From positions 4,625,386 through 4,689,385 of the forward strand of contig NW_024724368.1 of NCBI RefSeq assembly GCF_018991925.1: DNA of 64,000 nt. Reading direction: 5' to 3'. Positions 39,640 to 58,772 of this stretch are shown piece after piece. The position numbers were made by a program, and so were the translations under genes. The notes under the pieces are model-generated. The model was not told where the DNA came from. It did not search any database and saw only the letters and a list, made by a program, of their open reading frames with translations. Origin of the DNA: Homarus americanus (taxonomy: Eukaryota > Arthropoda > Malacostraca > Decapoda > Nephropidae). The first letter of the stretch is position 1. Every line of letters starts with the position of its first letter.

Positions 39640-40240
39640 AAGGTTTAAATAATAGTGTTTAAAGGGTTAAATAATAGTGTTTAAAGGGTTAAATAATAGT
39701 GTTTAAAGAGTTAAATAATAGTGTTTAAAGAGTTAAATAATAGTGTTTAAAGGGTTAAATAATGTTTAAAGGGTTAAATAATAGTGTTTAAAGAGTTAAA
39801 TAATAGTGTTTAAAGAGTTAAATAATAGTGTTTAAAGGGTTAAATAATAGTGTTTAAAGAGTTAAATAATAGTGCTTAAAGGGTTAAATAATAGTGCTTA
39901 AAGGGTTAAATAATAGTGCTTAAAGGGTTAAATAATAGTGTTTAAAGGGTTAAATAATAGTGTTTAAAGAGTTAAATAATAGTGTTTAAAGGGTTAAATA
40001 ATAGTGTTTAAAGAGTTAAATAATAGTGTTTAAAGGGTTTAATAATAGTGCTTAAAGGGTTAAATAATAGTGCTTAAAGGGTTAAATAATAGTGTTTAAA
40101 GGGTTAAATAATAGTGTTTAAAGGGTTAAATAATAGTGTTTAAAGGGTTAAATAATAGTGTTTAAAGGGTTAAATAATAGTGTTTAAAGGGTTAAATAAT
40201 AATCCTTAAAGGGTTAACTAATAGTCCTTAAAGGGTTAAG
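39640..40240 (+). repeat. 22-bp minisatellite, core AAAGGGTTAAAT plus AATAGTGTTT
   Basis: About 27 copies with GGG/GAG and GTT/GCT variants; the last few copies change to AATCCTT. Confidence 0.97.
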
Positions 40241-40735
40241 TAATAATGCTTGACGAGTTAAATCTTCATCATCAAAGGGTTAAATCATCATCATCAAAGG
40301 GTTAAATCGTCATCATCAAAGGGTTAAATCATCATCATCAAAGGGTTAAATCATCATCATCATCAAAGGGTTAAATCATCATCATCAAAGGGTTAAATCA
40401 TCATCATCAAAGGGTTAAATCATCATCATCAAAGGGTTAAATCATCATCATCATCAAAGGGTTAAATCATCATCATCATCAAAGGGTTAAATCGTCATCA
40501 TCAAAGGGTTAAATCATCATCATCAAAGGGTTAAATCATCATCATCATCAAAGGGTTAAATCATCATCATCAAAGGGTTAAATCATCATCATCAAAGGGT
40601 TAAATCATCATCATCAAAGGGTTAAATCATCATCATCATCAAAGGGTTAAATCATCATCATCATCAAAGGGTTAAATTATCATCATCATCAAAGGGTTAA
40701 ATCATCATCATCATCAAAGGGTTAAATCATCACCC
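40241..40735 (+). repeat. 22/25-bp minisatellite, core AAAGGGTTAAAT plus CATCATCATC
   Basis: About 21 copies; the ATC triplet count is three or four, giving 22- or 25-bp units. Shares the 12-bp core with the preceding array. Confidence 0.97.
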
Positions 40736-40865
40736 CAGGGTTAGTCTCCCTCCTCCCTACTGGTGGGAAATAAGAGCCCTCAATCACTTCCGATGGTTGT
40801 GCACTGAAGTAAGACATCAAGCAGGTCTTTTATTATGGAGGCTCTGAGTATCACTGATTGGAGGT

Positions 40866-40868
<3 letters not shown>

Positions 40869-40962
<94 letters not shown>
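40869..40962. repeat. (GT)n microsatellite, about 94 bp
   Basis: Uninterrupted GT. Confidence 0.98.
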
Positions 40963-40963
<1 letters not shown>

Positions 40964-41055
40964 GTGGCTGGTATGAACAACAGTGTGTCGAGAATGATGG
41001 AATGGAGAGCTTGAGAGAGTGTGAGTGATGGAGGTGGTGCACGACTCAGCCTCCC

Positions 41056-41075
41056 AACCTAACCTAACCTAACCG
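41056..41075 (-). repeat. Short interstitial TTAGG block
   Basis: CCTAACCTAACCTAACC, the minus-strand telomere-type motif. Another short CCTAACCTAACC lies at 41611-41622. Confidence 0.7.
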
Positions 41076-41340
41076 GGTACACATCAGAGGAGGAAGGTTC
41101 TAGGAAGCCCTCTGCTCAGGTTTACATCTGGGATCTTACGTAAATTAGGTTGATTTAAGCGCCCGGAACATGATTACTTACACTAGGTAGATGGATGGGA
41201 TAGCAGGCTTACATTACACAGGTAAATTTGAAGATAATTAATTACAGTACAGGTACGCTTTTTGGGATCACCTGACGAATCTCTACACCAGTTTATTTCA
41301 CTTAAAGATTAACCACCTTAACACTATTTGAAGGGATGAG

Positions 41341-41396
41341 ATTAGGTTAGGTTTGCATTAGGTTAGGTTAGCATTAGGTTAGGTTAGTGTTAGGAT
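41341..41396 (+). repeat. Interstitial TTAGG block with GCA/GTG spacers
   Basis: ATTAGGTTAGG units are separated by TTTGC, TTAGC and TTAGTG. A degenerate telomere-type repeat. Confidence 0.7.
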
Positions 41397-41517
41397 GGTT
41401 ACTCTTTAGGTGAAACAATGTGGGGTAGAGATTCTTCAGGTGGTTCCTCTCTCTTTTAGGGCATCCACAGGTGAGGATGTTGTTGTTTACAAGTGTTCAC
41501 GCATCTTTACGAGATTC

Positions 41518-41522
<5 letters not shown>

Positions 41523-41577
<55 letters not shown>
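41523..41577. repeat. (GA)n microsatellite
   Basis: About 55 bp of GA. Confidence 0.97.
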
Positions 41578-41579
<2 letters not shown>

Positions 41580-41622
41580 ACACCAAAATAATAACATTCC
41601 GTAACTCTGCCTAACCTAACCT

Positions 41623-43134
41623 AGTTTAGTTTTACCTTAACTTGTTATAGCAGAGATTCCTTGTATGACAGCCGGTGTACCCCGAACATGTTTCACATCC
41701 CAATGACGATATAGTCTGACTCGTAATGGTGAAGAGTTGGGTCCCGGCCGGGCGTCGTGTGCAAACAGTAACACGTGTGGTGGGGGAAACACGAGACCTC
41801 ACCGCCTCTGTATAATTGCTTTTGGTTTTACATAGTGTATAATTATTGTAATACATATAATAGCGGTGATTATTGCCTTATTCTTTCTGAACTTTGTTTA
41901 CCTTTTACCGTAGAAGAAAAATTATTTTGAATCTTAACAAATTCTGTTTTCTTACATGCGAATAGGAAACGGAAGTGAGGCTGTAGTTCTGAGAAGGAAG
42001 CACGAAATGTAGGTATTGATTAGAGAAGTGTTTGACGTCAGAGAATGTATGGGTATTATGCTAGAGGCGTGTGTCTTATCTAGGCACGGAAGAGACCCAG
42101 CGGATGTTGTCTGTAGGGTTTTCTCTTTCCGAGGGTCGACCATAGGTGAGCTGACTGTTAATCACCTCTCCCTAGCAGTTGTGGTTGTGAACTGATAAAA
42201 GCATTTGTGTGTCAGAGATGAATCAGAGGGAAATGTTGGTGCGGCTGCTGGTGCGTAGTTTGTGTTAGTGAAAGGTGTTGGACCAATGGGTCAGCCTTGC
42301 TCATGGTATTTGAAGGGTATATTCGTGCCCTTCCTCCTCACCCATCATCCCTCACCTATTTCTCAGTATTTCATTTTTCTCAGCAATATACACCATAGTG
42401 CCAGGCTTTACAGTGTACTTAATAGTTGAGAGCAAATTATCCATCTTCCTGGGGGGTACCCGAGGTTGTCTCACCTGTTCCACATTATTTCATTTTTATT
42501 TATCACTAAGACAGTGATAACTGAGGTATATAATCTGTATGATAATTAGTTCCTAAGTTTAGCGGAAACTGACCAACTTCGTGTGATAGTTCAGCAATAA
42601 CCCGTGACAGCCATTATAAGTTGTTGGCACATTATAAATATTGATTACAGTTGATAATAATGGCGTTGATATTTGATCTGGGTGATAAACTATCTTTATA
42701 TACGTTTTGATAAAGGCTTTTTTTTTACACCTCGTACCCTCACAGTGTACTCGTGACTGTTATCAAATATATGGGATCAACTGTGAATTAAGTGATAAAA
42801 AAGTTAAAACTATCGACTCGACATTCTTTAGTGGGATTTGTAAGAGAATGAAATAAACACGTGGATGTACAAACTGTCAGAATATAGCGTGAAGTCTTCT
42901 GGTTTTCATTGGTTGGTGACTGACCTTATAATGTGTTTGTTTATGTTTGTTTTAATGTATATGACCTGGAGATGATTGTGGTCCATCGAGTGTAGCAAAA
43001 CTAAAAACACATAAGAGATAGAGACAGAAGGTTGGAGAAACACAAGATATTTTACCCGCCCACCAAACATTTATTTATATCTTGTCTTTTTTTTTTCCTG
43101 GGTGCATCATCTATCTGTGGTGAAGAGGCGCAGT
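41623..43134. other. No gene seen
   Basis: Unique AT-rich sequence; no exon supported. Confidence 0.5.

Positions 43135-43200
<66 letters not shown>
43135..43200. repeat. (CT)n microsatellite
   Basis: About 66 bp of CT. Confidence 0.97.
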
Positions 43201-43202
<2 letters not shown>

Positions 43203-43359
43203 AGCAGACGTAGTGTGCCTTTGAGAAGTATCGCAATGTGTTCAGTGAGACAGGTGACGTAGGGTATGGAGGCCATTGTACGGCTCTCTTATGAGGTGTA
43301 TTGACGCCTCTTATGGTATTCACCCTGTAGCCTATGTATCATTCTTGTAATTCATTACA

Positions 43360-43732
43360 GTAGCCTCATTCTCCTTAGCCTCCTCCTGTAGCCTATTCTC
43401 CCTGTAGCCTCATTCTCCCTGTAGCCCTTCCCTGTAGCCTCATTCTCCCTTCATAGCCTCCTTGTCATTCTCTGTAGCCTCATTCTCCCTGTAGCCTCAT
43501 TCTCCTGTAGCCTCATTCTCCCTGTAGCCTCATTCTCCCTGTAGCCTCATTCTCCCTGTAGCCTCATTCTCCCTGTAGCCTCATTCTCCCTGTAGCCTCA
43601 CCCTGTAGCCTCATTCTCCCTGTAGCCTCATTCTCCCTGTAGCCTCATTCTCCCTGTAGCCTCATTCTCCCTGTAGCCTCATTCTCCCTGTAGCCTCATT
43701 CTCCCTGTAGCCTCATTCTCCCTGTAGCTTCC
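43360..43732 (+). repeat. 17-bp minisatellite, CCTCATTCTCCCTGTAG
   Basis: About 21 copies; the first part (to 43480) is degenerate, the second nearly perfect. Confidence 0.95.
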
Positions 43733-43823
43733 TCAGAGTATTAGTCTCCAATACGAGTGGAAACATCCATTATCTTATTCTGATCAGTTGTCCTCTTGCT
43801 CCTTTATGTTATCTCTGGAGATT

Positions 43824-44184
43824 TTTTTTTTTATTGGGCACTCCCCTACATCCTTGTGTAAGGTGAAGAGCAGAAACGTTTACAGCGCCCAACAGGGAAG
43901 CATGCTAAGTTCATGCTTGCCTTTATGTCTCATGAGTTAAGGGCGTAGAAGCCTGAAGAGTCAATGGTTTTATGTCATCAAGTTATTGGAAGCTCCAACA
44001 ACTTGTCCCTGAATACGAATTCGCAACTTTCGACTTACACCAGGTACCTACTTTACTGCTAGGTGAACAGGGACTAATGGGGGCTAGGAAGTATGTCCAA
44101 ACAACTTCCACCGGCCCGGGAATCGAACCCGTGACATCTTGTTTGCGAGGCAAGAAGGCCGCTTCTACCACCGGCCCCCCTCGT
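43824..44184 (-). mobile_element. tRNA-derived SINE, family B
   Basis: Read on the minus strand. The head has GGTGGTAGAAGCGGCC and GCCTCGCAAAC, then the B box GGGTTCGATTCCCG, a central block CACCTAGCAGTAAAGTAGG with TACCTGG, and an A-rich tail (T-run 43822-43832 on the plus strand). An 8-bp direct repeat TGGAGATT flanks it (43816-43823 and 44185-44192). A different family from the copies at 6.6 and 8.6 kb, but it shares their central block. Confidence 0.88.
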
Positions 44185-44192
44185 TGGAGATT

Positions 44193-45782
44193 GAAGGTCA
44201 AGTACGAGTGCGCCTCAGCTGTTGTCTTTAAATATGTACAGTAATTAAGCCTTGTTAACGAGGTTTTCCGAGTGCGAGATGACTGGGACGTAACCCTCGG
44301 TGACCAAACATTCTCACCCCGACTTTGTTTTCATTTCACGGGTGTGAGATTGTCGCCTAACTCCTGATTCAGCTGCCTGATGTTCAACAATCTTTTACTC
44401 GTGTCAAAGTTGGGAAATGTTGACACTTAGGAGAGTTATGTGGATGGTGGGCTGTGTGGATGGTGAGTTATGTGGATGGTGGGCTGTGTGGATGGTGAGT
44501 TATGTGGATGGTGAGTTGTCCATAAGCTGCCATTACCAGCACTTTTTCGATCCTTATAAAAGTGTTCATGACGGGAGTAACCAAACCTGAACTGATTGAT
44601 GTTTTTATATCAACTTAAAACAGACAGATTAATGAGGCGTGAGAGCTGAGGCGTGTTACAGAGCAATACGATCAACGTTGACATGAGTTGAGAGAAAACC
44701 ACCGTGACGCCTCCGGAAACTGACGAACACGGGAAGCTGTTGAGGACTGACGCATAGTACTGCGCTGAACTACTGCTAACTGTGTAAGGTTTCTAGAGAA
44801 CACGACGATCTGAGGCCATTCATCAGAGAACCTCTGTGTACAGCATGACCAGAGTGATGCAATATCGCAACGAATTTTTGATGTTTCATAACAGGACTGT
44901 CCCTCCCACAGCTGCAGGAGGTAGCAGGAAACTTTGTACGTACAGCTTGTGCGTGGCATTGAAGATTACTCGATCTCCTTTCGAAGAAGCAGTAACGTCC
45001 CTAAAGCTGTTGCAGAGTTGTGAAACTTGTCCACCGCACTAACGCAATCAACAAATGTGGTGACACTTGTACAGCGAAAATTGTAAATTCAGTTCCCTGG
45101 ATTTACATTGTTAATTTTTATTAATTCGATGAAGTCTTCACTAAATTCAAATGTCTACATATATTTTCCAGTGGTAATACATGATGGGGCGCGAGTCTCC
45201 CAGAACTGCTGAGGATGAGTTGTGAGGAGCCACAGGCAGGCCAGACCACACTCTGTACTGCACCTTGTCGTGGTGTTGTGTTGCTGCACGGGCTGTAAGG
45301 AATGAGACTATAGAGTATTCATACATCACGGGTTGTGGGAAAGTGTGGGACGACTCGGGAGATCCAGGAATGGTGATTTATGGTGAAGATGCGGGCCACA
45401 GTGAGAGAGAGAGGTTAGGGACTGAAATTTGACGGATGGTGTGTGTGTGGTGAGGAGCCTGACTTATGAGGATGTTATGTTATAGCCACATGTGTTTGAG
45501 GAGGAGGGGGTGGTGGCGGTGAGCTGGAAGTTGTGAGGTGAGGAATCACCAGGAAGGAAAATACAAACTTGTTTACCGACCAGAGATTAGTGAAAGGTTT
45601 ACCATCATTAAATGGGCGGGAATATTCATACATGTATTTCTGTATAACTACATAAAAGCTACACAAAGCTTAACTATTAATTGTTTTTGTTGTGTTTTTA
45701 TCTGCTGACAATACCTGACATCATTACATAATAGAGGCGAAAGGTTTGTTTCCGTGTTGAACAAGGCGGTAGATTATTGATA

Positions 45783-45813
<31 letters not shown>

Positions 45814-46029
45814 CGGGCTCGAACGGATTGAGTGCCTGGTGAGCTAGGGGTGGTGGTGCCGGGTGCACTGCTGGCGACGCGGCCACATATAACAGTGCGA
45901 AGGCTCTTGCCACACATTACTCCTTGTCCCGCCTTCCAACACACACCGTCCTCCCTCGCTGGCTACACACTCAACCTTACGCCACATTGTCTCGCTTCAC
46001 CCTAGGCGTCGAAAGCGTAACTTGCGTCA
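44193..46029. other. No gene seen
   Basis: GGATGGTGAGTTATGT copies at 44440-44515, (GT)n at 45787-45813. Open frames at 44672-44959 (minus) and 44836-45042 (plus) are not recognised. The last few hundred bases could be promoter or 5' sequence of the ZnT1-like gene. Confidence 0.5.
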
Positions 46030-46162
46030 AGTTTATTTTGCGTTGACGATCAAGCCAGTTTTTTAGTCTTTTATCTGAGTGAAGATAATACCGAGTCTCT
46101 TTATAGTTGTGAGTGTTCAAGTACCGCAGTGAACGTCTTGTTCTTCTAGTCACAAGTCCAAG
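46030..46162 (+). other. Candidate non-coding first exon of the ZnT1-like gene
   Basis: An ATG-free stretch that ends in a good donor, CCAAG|GTGAGC at 46161-46168, lies about 0.8 kb upstream of the first coding exon. It could be a 5' untranslated exon. Evidence is only the donor and absence of ATG; no transcript supports it. Confidence 0.2.
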
Positions 46163-46779
46163 GTGAGCTTATCATATCATAAGGAGTGTGGCAATGTTTT
46201 ATCGGGATTAATCACATAAAGTTTCACCATACGCCATGTGCTCATGAGACTCGTGTTGTGAGAATTATTTATTAAATGTGTGCCAAGGAATCTGTTGAGT
46301 TAGTTATAAACATCATTGATCACAAGTCTGGTGATCCAGTGTTCTTACGCCTGGGAGCCTCACACTTACCTCCCAGTGATAATTATTTTAATGATTATAT
46401 TGTCGTCGTTAACACTTAACCCATACGGTATATTTTTACATGACAGAGTGTGTGTGTGAACCAGCCATCTTCCTGTCACATGTTGACTCAGGAGTTCACG
46501 TTTCCGGTATCCAGTACACTTGACATTTTAGTTTTTAAGAAAAGGTGTCACTTTCCTGTTTAAGAGGACTCCGACACCTTGATGTGGCCGCATTCTTACT
46601 TTTAGGGACATGAAAGAGAGAGAGAAGATGGTGTTGCCAAGAAGTGTTCATGTGACACACTGAAGATTGATATTCAAAAGCATTTCGGAATGAAGCTATG
46701 ATTGAGATGGAATTTCGGGGTGGTAACGTCAATCTTAGGAGTCAGGTCCCATCAACTTAAGCCTCTTGCATCCCACAGA

Positions 46780-46787
46780 TATAAAAG
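46780..46787 (+). promoter_or_regulatory. TATA-box match upstream of the ZnT1-like gene
   Basis: TATAAAAG fits the TATA consensus fully and lies about 195 bases before the first coding exon, so transcription could begin near 46,810. The leader would then contain an ATG followed at once by TGA (46918-46923), a start-stop element, before the coding frame. An isolated match can be chance. Confidence 0.25.
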
Positions 46788-46975
46788 CTCCCTCTTGTTG
46801 TCTTGTCTCCTCACCGTGTCGTAGGCTGTGGGGGTACAATACAGGTAGCGAAGGAGAATCGTAGTGTTGGGGTAATTTTATCTTTGTTTTCCTGGCGTCT
46901 AGTAAGAGTCGGGTAGGATGTGATTGTGGAGGCGTGACTGTGATTGAGGTGTGTCAGGCAAGAGGATAGTCACAG

Positions 46976-52227
<5,252 letters not shown>

Positions 52228-52837
52228 AAATTTGTACTTGACTTTAATACCTCTAATGGTAGACCATAATTATTATTACTGTAGTCATTATGGTCTAGTA
52301 CTGTACAGTATAAAATCTCTTACAGGTACAAAGTTATATATGATAAGATGTCACTACTTGATCCACTAATACAGTACAGTAAAATACAGTAGTTATTATT
52401 TGGCATTATGAACAGTTTTAGCATTTGACAGAATATATGTTTTATCCTATGTTGAGATTCTTATTCAGTTTATTGTGACAGCATTAGAGTCTTTCATTTT
52501 AAGTTTTCTATTACTTCATGGAGAATTTAAATGGCAAAAGTGACAAAAGTAACTCTTTAATTTTTTACTGACTACTGTATATGAAGCTGGGAGATCTGAG
52601 TGCTTGTTGACTGTGGAGACATCTGTAGTGCATGTATTTTTTCCTGATTTTGTTTTTTTCTTTTATATATGTGTATTGTTTTAAAAACTAGTCATGGTGC
52701 TTTTTGGTATGTCTGTGTGTTAAAGATTATCAATAGCTTTGTATTTTTATGTTGTCCTGAATTCATCCATTCTTACTGTATACTTTAGTCCTCTTTTTTT
52801 GTGTAATATTGATTTTGAAAACTCCTACAACCTGATG

Positions 52838-52843
52838 AATAAA
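52838..52843 (+). promoter_or_regulatory. Poly(A) signal AATAAA for the ZnT1-like gene
   Basis: Canonical AATAAA about 610 bases after the stop codon. The region between, 52228-52837, is AT-rich with several TACAGTA words and is best read as 3' UTR. A longer 3' UTR cannot be excluded. Confidence 0.5.
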
Positions 52844-55800
52844 ATTAGGTATGACCCTTTTTAGTTCTTAGAATTATTTATGTCCTGTTTGCACTGTCGC
52901 ATTATGGGTTACCGTGTGCCTGCTGTAGTGTAGATACAGTACCTGGTATATTATAGTAGATTGTGTGGATTGTCTCTTACTGCATTGGCCTGTGTTATAT
53001 ATTTAGAACAAGAACAAGGATGATTGTGATGTATAATGAAGATGATCTTATTCTTCATTCATCACAGCGATCCTTACAGTTATTTCACTACTCAGGGTAT
53101 TGATGCCCAATGTTCAGACAATGTAATAATGTTTCTTCATGGCAACCAGTAGAAGTTGATTACATATATGATAGAGTTCTCCTTTGATATAATTAATTAC
53201 AGTAAAGGTAAGCGGTTCATAACTGCACGTAGACCGTCATTGGTTACACTCTTGAGAATGGCTCTGTAAAAGCTTTGGAATTAATTAATATTAGTGTATC
53301 CTGGGTAATCTGTTCAGCGCCCTGCTCATGGCTGTGACATTACATAACTCTAATACGAAAAGTAATATATAGAATAACAAAAACTAACATTCTTCTCAGT
53401 ATTATTCTTTTTAATTAACAGCTTTATAATAGATCTTTTTCTCTCTAACATAGTCAGCCTTGTCTGTACACTGATGCCTCTTGTTTGTCCCAAGTACAGT
53501 TTGGACCAGAAATCCCTTATGGAAAATTCCAAAAAGCTAAAGAAAATGGGGACAGTGAACTTCCCATGTACAGGTCCCAGCCTCTGCCAACCTGACCTCA
53601 CACCAATATATAGGAGCCTCAGAATAGAAGAAGGATGCAAGACACCGATAGAGAGGTGGGTTGGAGGGTACTGTACTGTCCTACAGTCAAGGCTGCCCAT
53701 GCAAAGTGGAAAGATATGATATAGAAAAACTTATGTTTTGTAACACAAGGGCCATATTGTGGATACAAGCACATAGCGAGAAGTGTCAAGATTCCAGAAC
53801 TGTTGTGCTGTACAGAAGTACTTTATTGAGATTTTCTGTCTATCTTACAGACCAGACTATCTGGAATATATTTGTTTATAGGTACAAATGAGAAGTAATT
53901 TAAGGCCAGTCAGAACACACCCTTCTGTCATGTGTCCTTGATCATTAATTATAATTTTATCTTCTTCTTTAAGAAGTTGGTAGAACAAAATGTCTCAAGT
54001 GTCACATGTTGAGTGAAGTCTTAGTCGTGTGATACAGTTACTGTACACCATAAAGAATACTATGTTGTAATATTTACAACATTTAATAACAAAACTAAGG
54101 CTCTCTTCTGCATCTGGCAAAAAATCTGTCTTGTCTCTTGGGAACTCTTAAGAATTTGTTCCACACAATTACTACCTTGCGAAGGAAGAGTTTTGTGTGC
54201 TTTACAAGTTATAAAAGTTGAATTGTCTGAATAATCCTCCAAAAATGGAGTTTAAGTAATTGTGAACAAGGATGGAACATTTCTTTAGACTACCATTGTA
54301 CTGTACCCAGAAACTTTTGAAATGCCTAATTTTCAAATTAATTCAAGAAAACCAAAAGTGACTGGAAACTGAAGAACATTAGGATCCACTTTCCTTCTTT
54401 TACAAAAATTGGAAACTACAGAAGTAAGAACTACAATTTGAAGGAACAAGTGAAGTTGATCACCAGCTTCAGCAAGAACTAAAGGCCTAAGACAGGTGAA
54501 GCATCTTAAGGAGGCTGAACTCTACCCAATAACAAATACAGTACATCGTGGTGGAGAAGGGACTTGAGAGATGGTTGACTTGATAATAATATGACCTTAC
54601 ATCTATTGGATTAAAACCAAGGAAGCACCAAGACAAGGGATCTGCAACTAATTCATTGGTTGTTCATATCTTCCCATTGAAACTGAAGCACTTAAAATGA
54701 TAATCTGGAAGTAGCAATTGTAACTTGAGGTCATAATGTCTCACACAAAATCATAAAGATACTCTTTGGAGTAAGTGTACAGGTATAATTAATTAATGAA
54801 TCAGTTTCACCCACTGTTGTAGAGGGATTTCTTGGGTTTTAATCCTGTAGTGTTGGTGGACTGCGTGTGATTACTTACTCCAGGTTCTGTCATAAAATGG
54901 GATTTCCAGGATCAATCTTCCATTTCTACTTGTACTTTGTGGAAATAATTTAGGTTTTTGACATGCAATTTGACATTGAAAATGCTTAGCTTGTACACTT
55001 AAAACAATATAGCTGTGGCTTAAGGTTCATCCATGGCAGTTTATTAAACTGCTGTGGATGCCTGACTATTTCTATATTGACTGTCTGATAACTAAGATGA
55101 GAAAATTGACAAAGTAATGAAGATTATTGGAAATATTAACCTCAAATATATTGGTTAATTTGGCGTTGGTGACTGATATGTATGATTTACATTGTTGCAG
55201 ACAACCTGTTTAACCTTATTATGAACATCTGATATCACTTTAAAGGAAGGAAAGGAAATTTTTTTAAAGAAAGTCTTATCCGTGGAAAAGATGTTAACTC
55301 TGTAATTACACAAATCGACAAGCTTGTTTACTCCCACCCCTCGCCTTCCCCTCCCCTTGGCAATAGTTTATGGAGTGTGGAAATGCAAGACAAAGTCCTA
55401 TATGGGCCATCTAAGTGATGTAATGGACCATCATAGATGAACCGCTTCACTCCTTCTGGCAACCCTCAAAACGGAAAAAAAAAGAAGATGGTAGGTACTT
55501 TTAGGAGTTCACTGGTACAAAGATTGGTCCTGGTGAGTGGTGCCTGATATGATGGGGGTAACACCTGGGCTGGGTTGGGGATACACTGGGACATGAGTAC
55601 CACATCTCTGTCACTGGGCAACTGAGTTACAGTACAGTACAGTACATTGGTGTGGGGGGGGGGAGAATATTTGCCTGGAGGCAGTTGGGAGGCCTAGAGT
55701 TGCCACAAATCATTTTCCCGCAATTATTAAACGTTAGGATTTGTTTTGCCAGTTTAAAAAATGGCACACAATTTAAAACCTGCGAGGCCACGCCAAACAT

Positions 55801-56052
55801 CGATCGGCAGGGTAGTCATTTAAGGGTTAAGAGACCTTTATTGGTACCGAGGTTGAGGTTGAATACAGTGACACATTCTCTCTGTTTCCAGTACGTAGTT
55901 TGCTAAGTGAAAGGTATATTGAATAAGGATTGTGAATGAATCAAGATAAGGATGTTGCAGTAGATTGAGAGGCCTGGAACTGGTCACCTTAAAAGAACTA
56001 TTCTACTGTACAGTAGGTACTTGATATTTGTTATTTCTGGAATCGTAATATA
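52844..56052. other. No gene seen; AT-rich, downstream of the ZnT1-like gene
   Basis: AT-rich with many TACAGTACAG words (for example 55629-55645). A segment near 54890-54935 (ATAAAATGGGATTTCCAGG) recurs at 59492-59522, so dispersed repeats are present. No exon supported. Confidence 0.55.
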
Positions 56053-56346
56053 CAGTCTCTCCTCGACTTACGACGGGGTTCCGTCCGTAAGTTGAAAAGG
56101 CGAAAATAATACATAGAAATTCTAAAATGAAATCCAGTACAGTAAAAGTAATCAATAATGAAAAATGAATAAAGGGTTTCTGTGCACTTACCTTTAATGT
56201 AGTCAGCTGAATGCACACGGGTTCTCAATAATTTTTTAATTAAGCATGGAGACTACATTAATTGGATGAAGCAGAGGAGGAGACAGGGCCGTCGTATGTC
56301 TGGGTTGTCGTAAGTCGAATATGTCGTAAGTCGAGGAGAGACTACA
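56053..56346. mobile_element. Tigger/pogo-like MITE with long inverted ends
   Basis: It begins CAGTCTCTCCTCGACTTACG after a TA at 56051-56052 and ends in the inverse, CGTAAGTCGAGGAGAGACT. The CTCGACTTACGAC ends resemble Tigger/pogo transposons. The last base or two at the right do not pair perfectly, and the right TA is not adjacent. No transposase; about 290 bp. Confidence 0.75.
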
Positions 56347-57054
56347 TGTAGTAAGTGTTACCAATTCCTCAAGTATTTGTGGCTGGTCCTGCAAATTTTT
56401 TTTATGTAAATTTGCATTTTTTGCATTATGGAGTGTTTTCATAGTGATTTCCAACCTAATGTGTCACACTAATCTTTTAAGAAGCAAAAGTGTGCTTGCG
56501 TGTGTGTGGGTGTGTAAAACTGGAAAATGGTGAAAATAATACACTGAACTGTTTTGTGTATCATAATACATGTAGATGACTATACAGAATGTTTTAAAAC
56601 TTTGACAGAAGTTTTTTAAGCATAAGTTTTGCACACACAACACCTCATATAATTATCATCATCAATGATGAGTAAAAAACATTACTTTCTTTACGTTTTT
56701 ATTATCGTATTTACTGGTGCATACACAGGTAGTAGGCAGCTACCAAACAGGGAGGTACTACCGCCTGGGAAGATATTGGAAGCATAATGTATTGTCTAAT
56801 GGTAGACCCTGCTGCCATATGGCATCACATAAATTGTGACCAAGTCCCAGTTTGCTGATCTGACTTTCTTCCTCATTTACACACAATTGCAGGGTCTCAA
56901 TTGTTTCTCTTACTATTGACAACACAACATACATAATGTATATCGTTTTTCATTCTTGATTTATTTATTTATTTTTTTTTTATTTATGGTTATTATTAAT
57001 ATTTTTAGTATTTTATTGTCTTTATATTATTTTGTTATTAATTTTTATTCATTA
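56347..57054. other. No gene seen; AT-rich
   Basis: Nothing recognisable. Confidence 0.5.
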
Positions 57055-58180
<1,126 letters not shown>

Positions 58181-58182
58181 TA

Positions 58183-58555
58183 TAGTAATATCTCCGTTAG
58201 CCGGAATCCCTCAAAACCGGAACTCTCCGATAGCTGGAATTGAAATTTTCTCGAAAAATCGTTCTCAAAGCCGGAATTTTTTGGAAAATTACGGCTTTGG
58301 GAACGATTTTCCGGAAAATTACGAGATAATTTTCCAGATACCCGGAAAATTCCGGGGATGGGGGAGTTTTTTCCGGGTTTGAGAGATGGTGTACTGGGCA
58401 TTTTCTGGAATTAACGAGAAAATTTTTCCGTTATCCGGAAAATTCCGGGGATGAGGGATTTTTTTACGGCTTTGAGAGAGTTGTTTCGTTTCCCGGAAAT
58501 CTCTCATTCCCGGAAGTGCTCTGCACCAATTGTTCCAGCTAATGGAGATGTCACT

Positions 58556-58556
<1 letters not shown>
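58183..58556. mobile_element. TA-flanked MITE, 374 bp, with internal CCGGAA palindromes
   Basis: The start AGTAATATCTCCGTTAGCCG pairs with the end AGCTAATGGAGATGTCACTG, and TA lies on both sides (58181-58182, 58557-58558). The interior is full of short TTCCGG/CCGGAA inverted repeats, including two copies of AATTCCGGGGATG (starts near 58346 and 58440). The open frames inside are repeat products. Tigger/pogo-like (inference). Confidence 0.75.
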
Positions 58557-58558
<2 letters not shown>

Positions 58559-58613
<55 letters not shown>

Positions 58614-58627
58614 AGTATTATTATTAC

Positions 58628-58674
<47 letters not shown>

Positions 58675-58700
58675 AGTATTATTATTATTATTATTATTAA

Positions 58701-58771
<71 letters not shown>
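58559..58771. repeat. (ATT)n microsatellite with ACAGT interruptions
   Basis: Directly abuts the MITE at 58183-58556. ACAGTATT breaks recur at 58612, 58626 and 58672. Confidence 0.96.

Positions 58772-58772
<1 letters not shown>

Noticed and set aside
45861..45867. Metal-response-element core (GGGTGCA, inverse TGCACCC) upstream of the transporter
   Set aside because: A single 7-base match is expected by chance about once per kilobase; no cluster was seen.
53350..53719. Overlapping open frames on both strands downstream of the transporter
   Set aside because: No family resemblance and no convincing splice signals.
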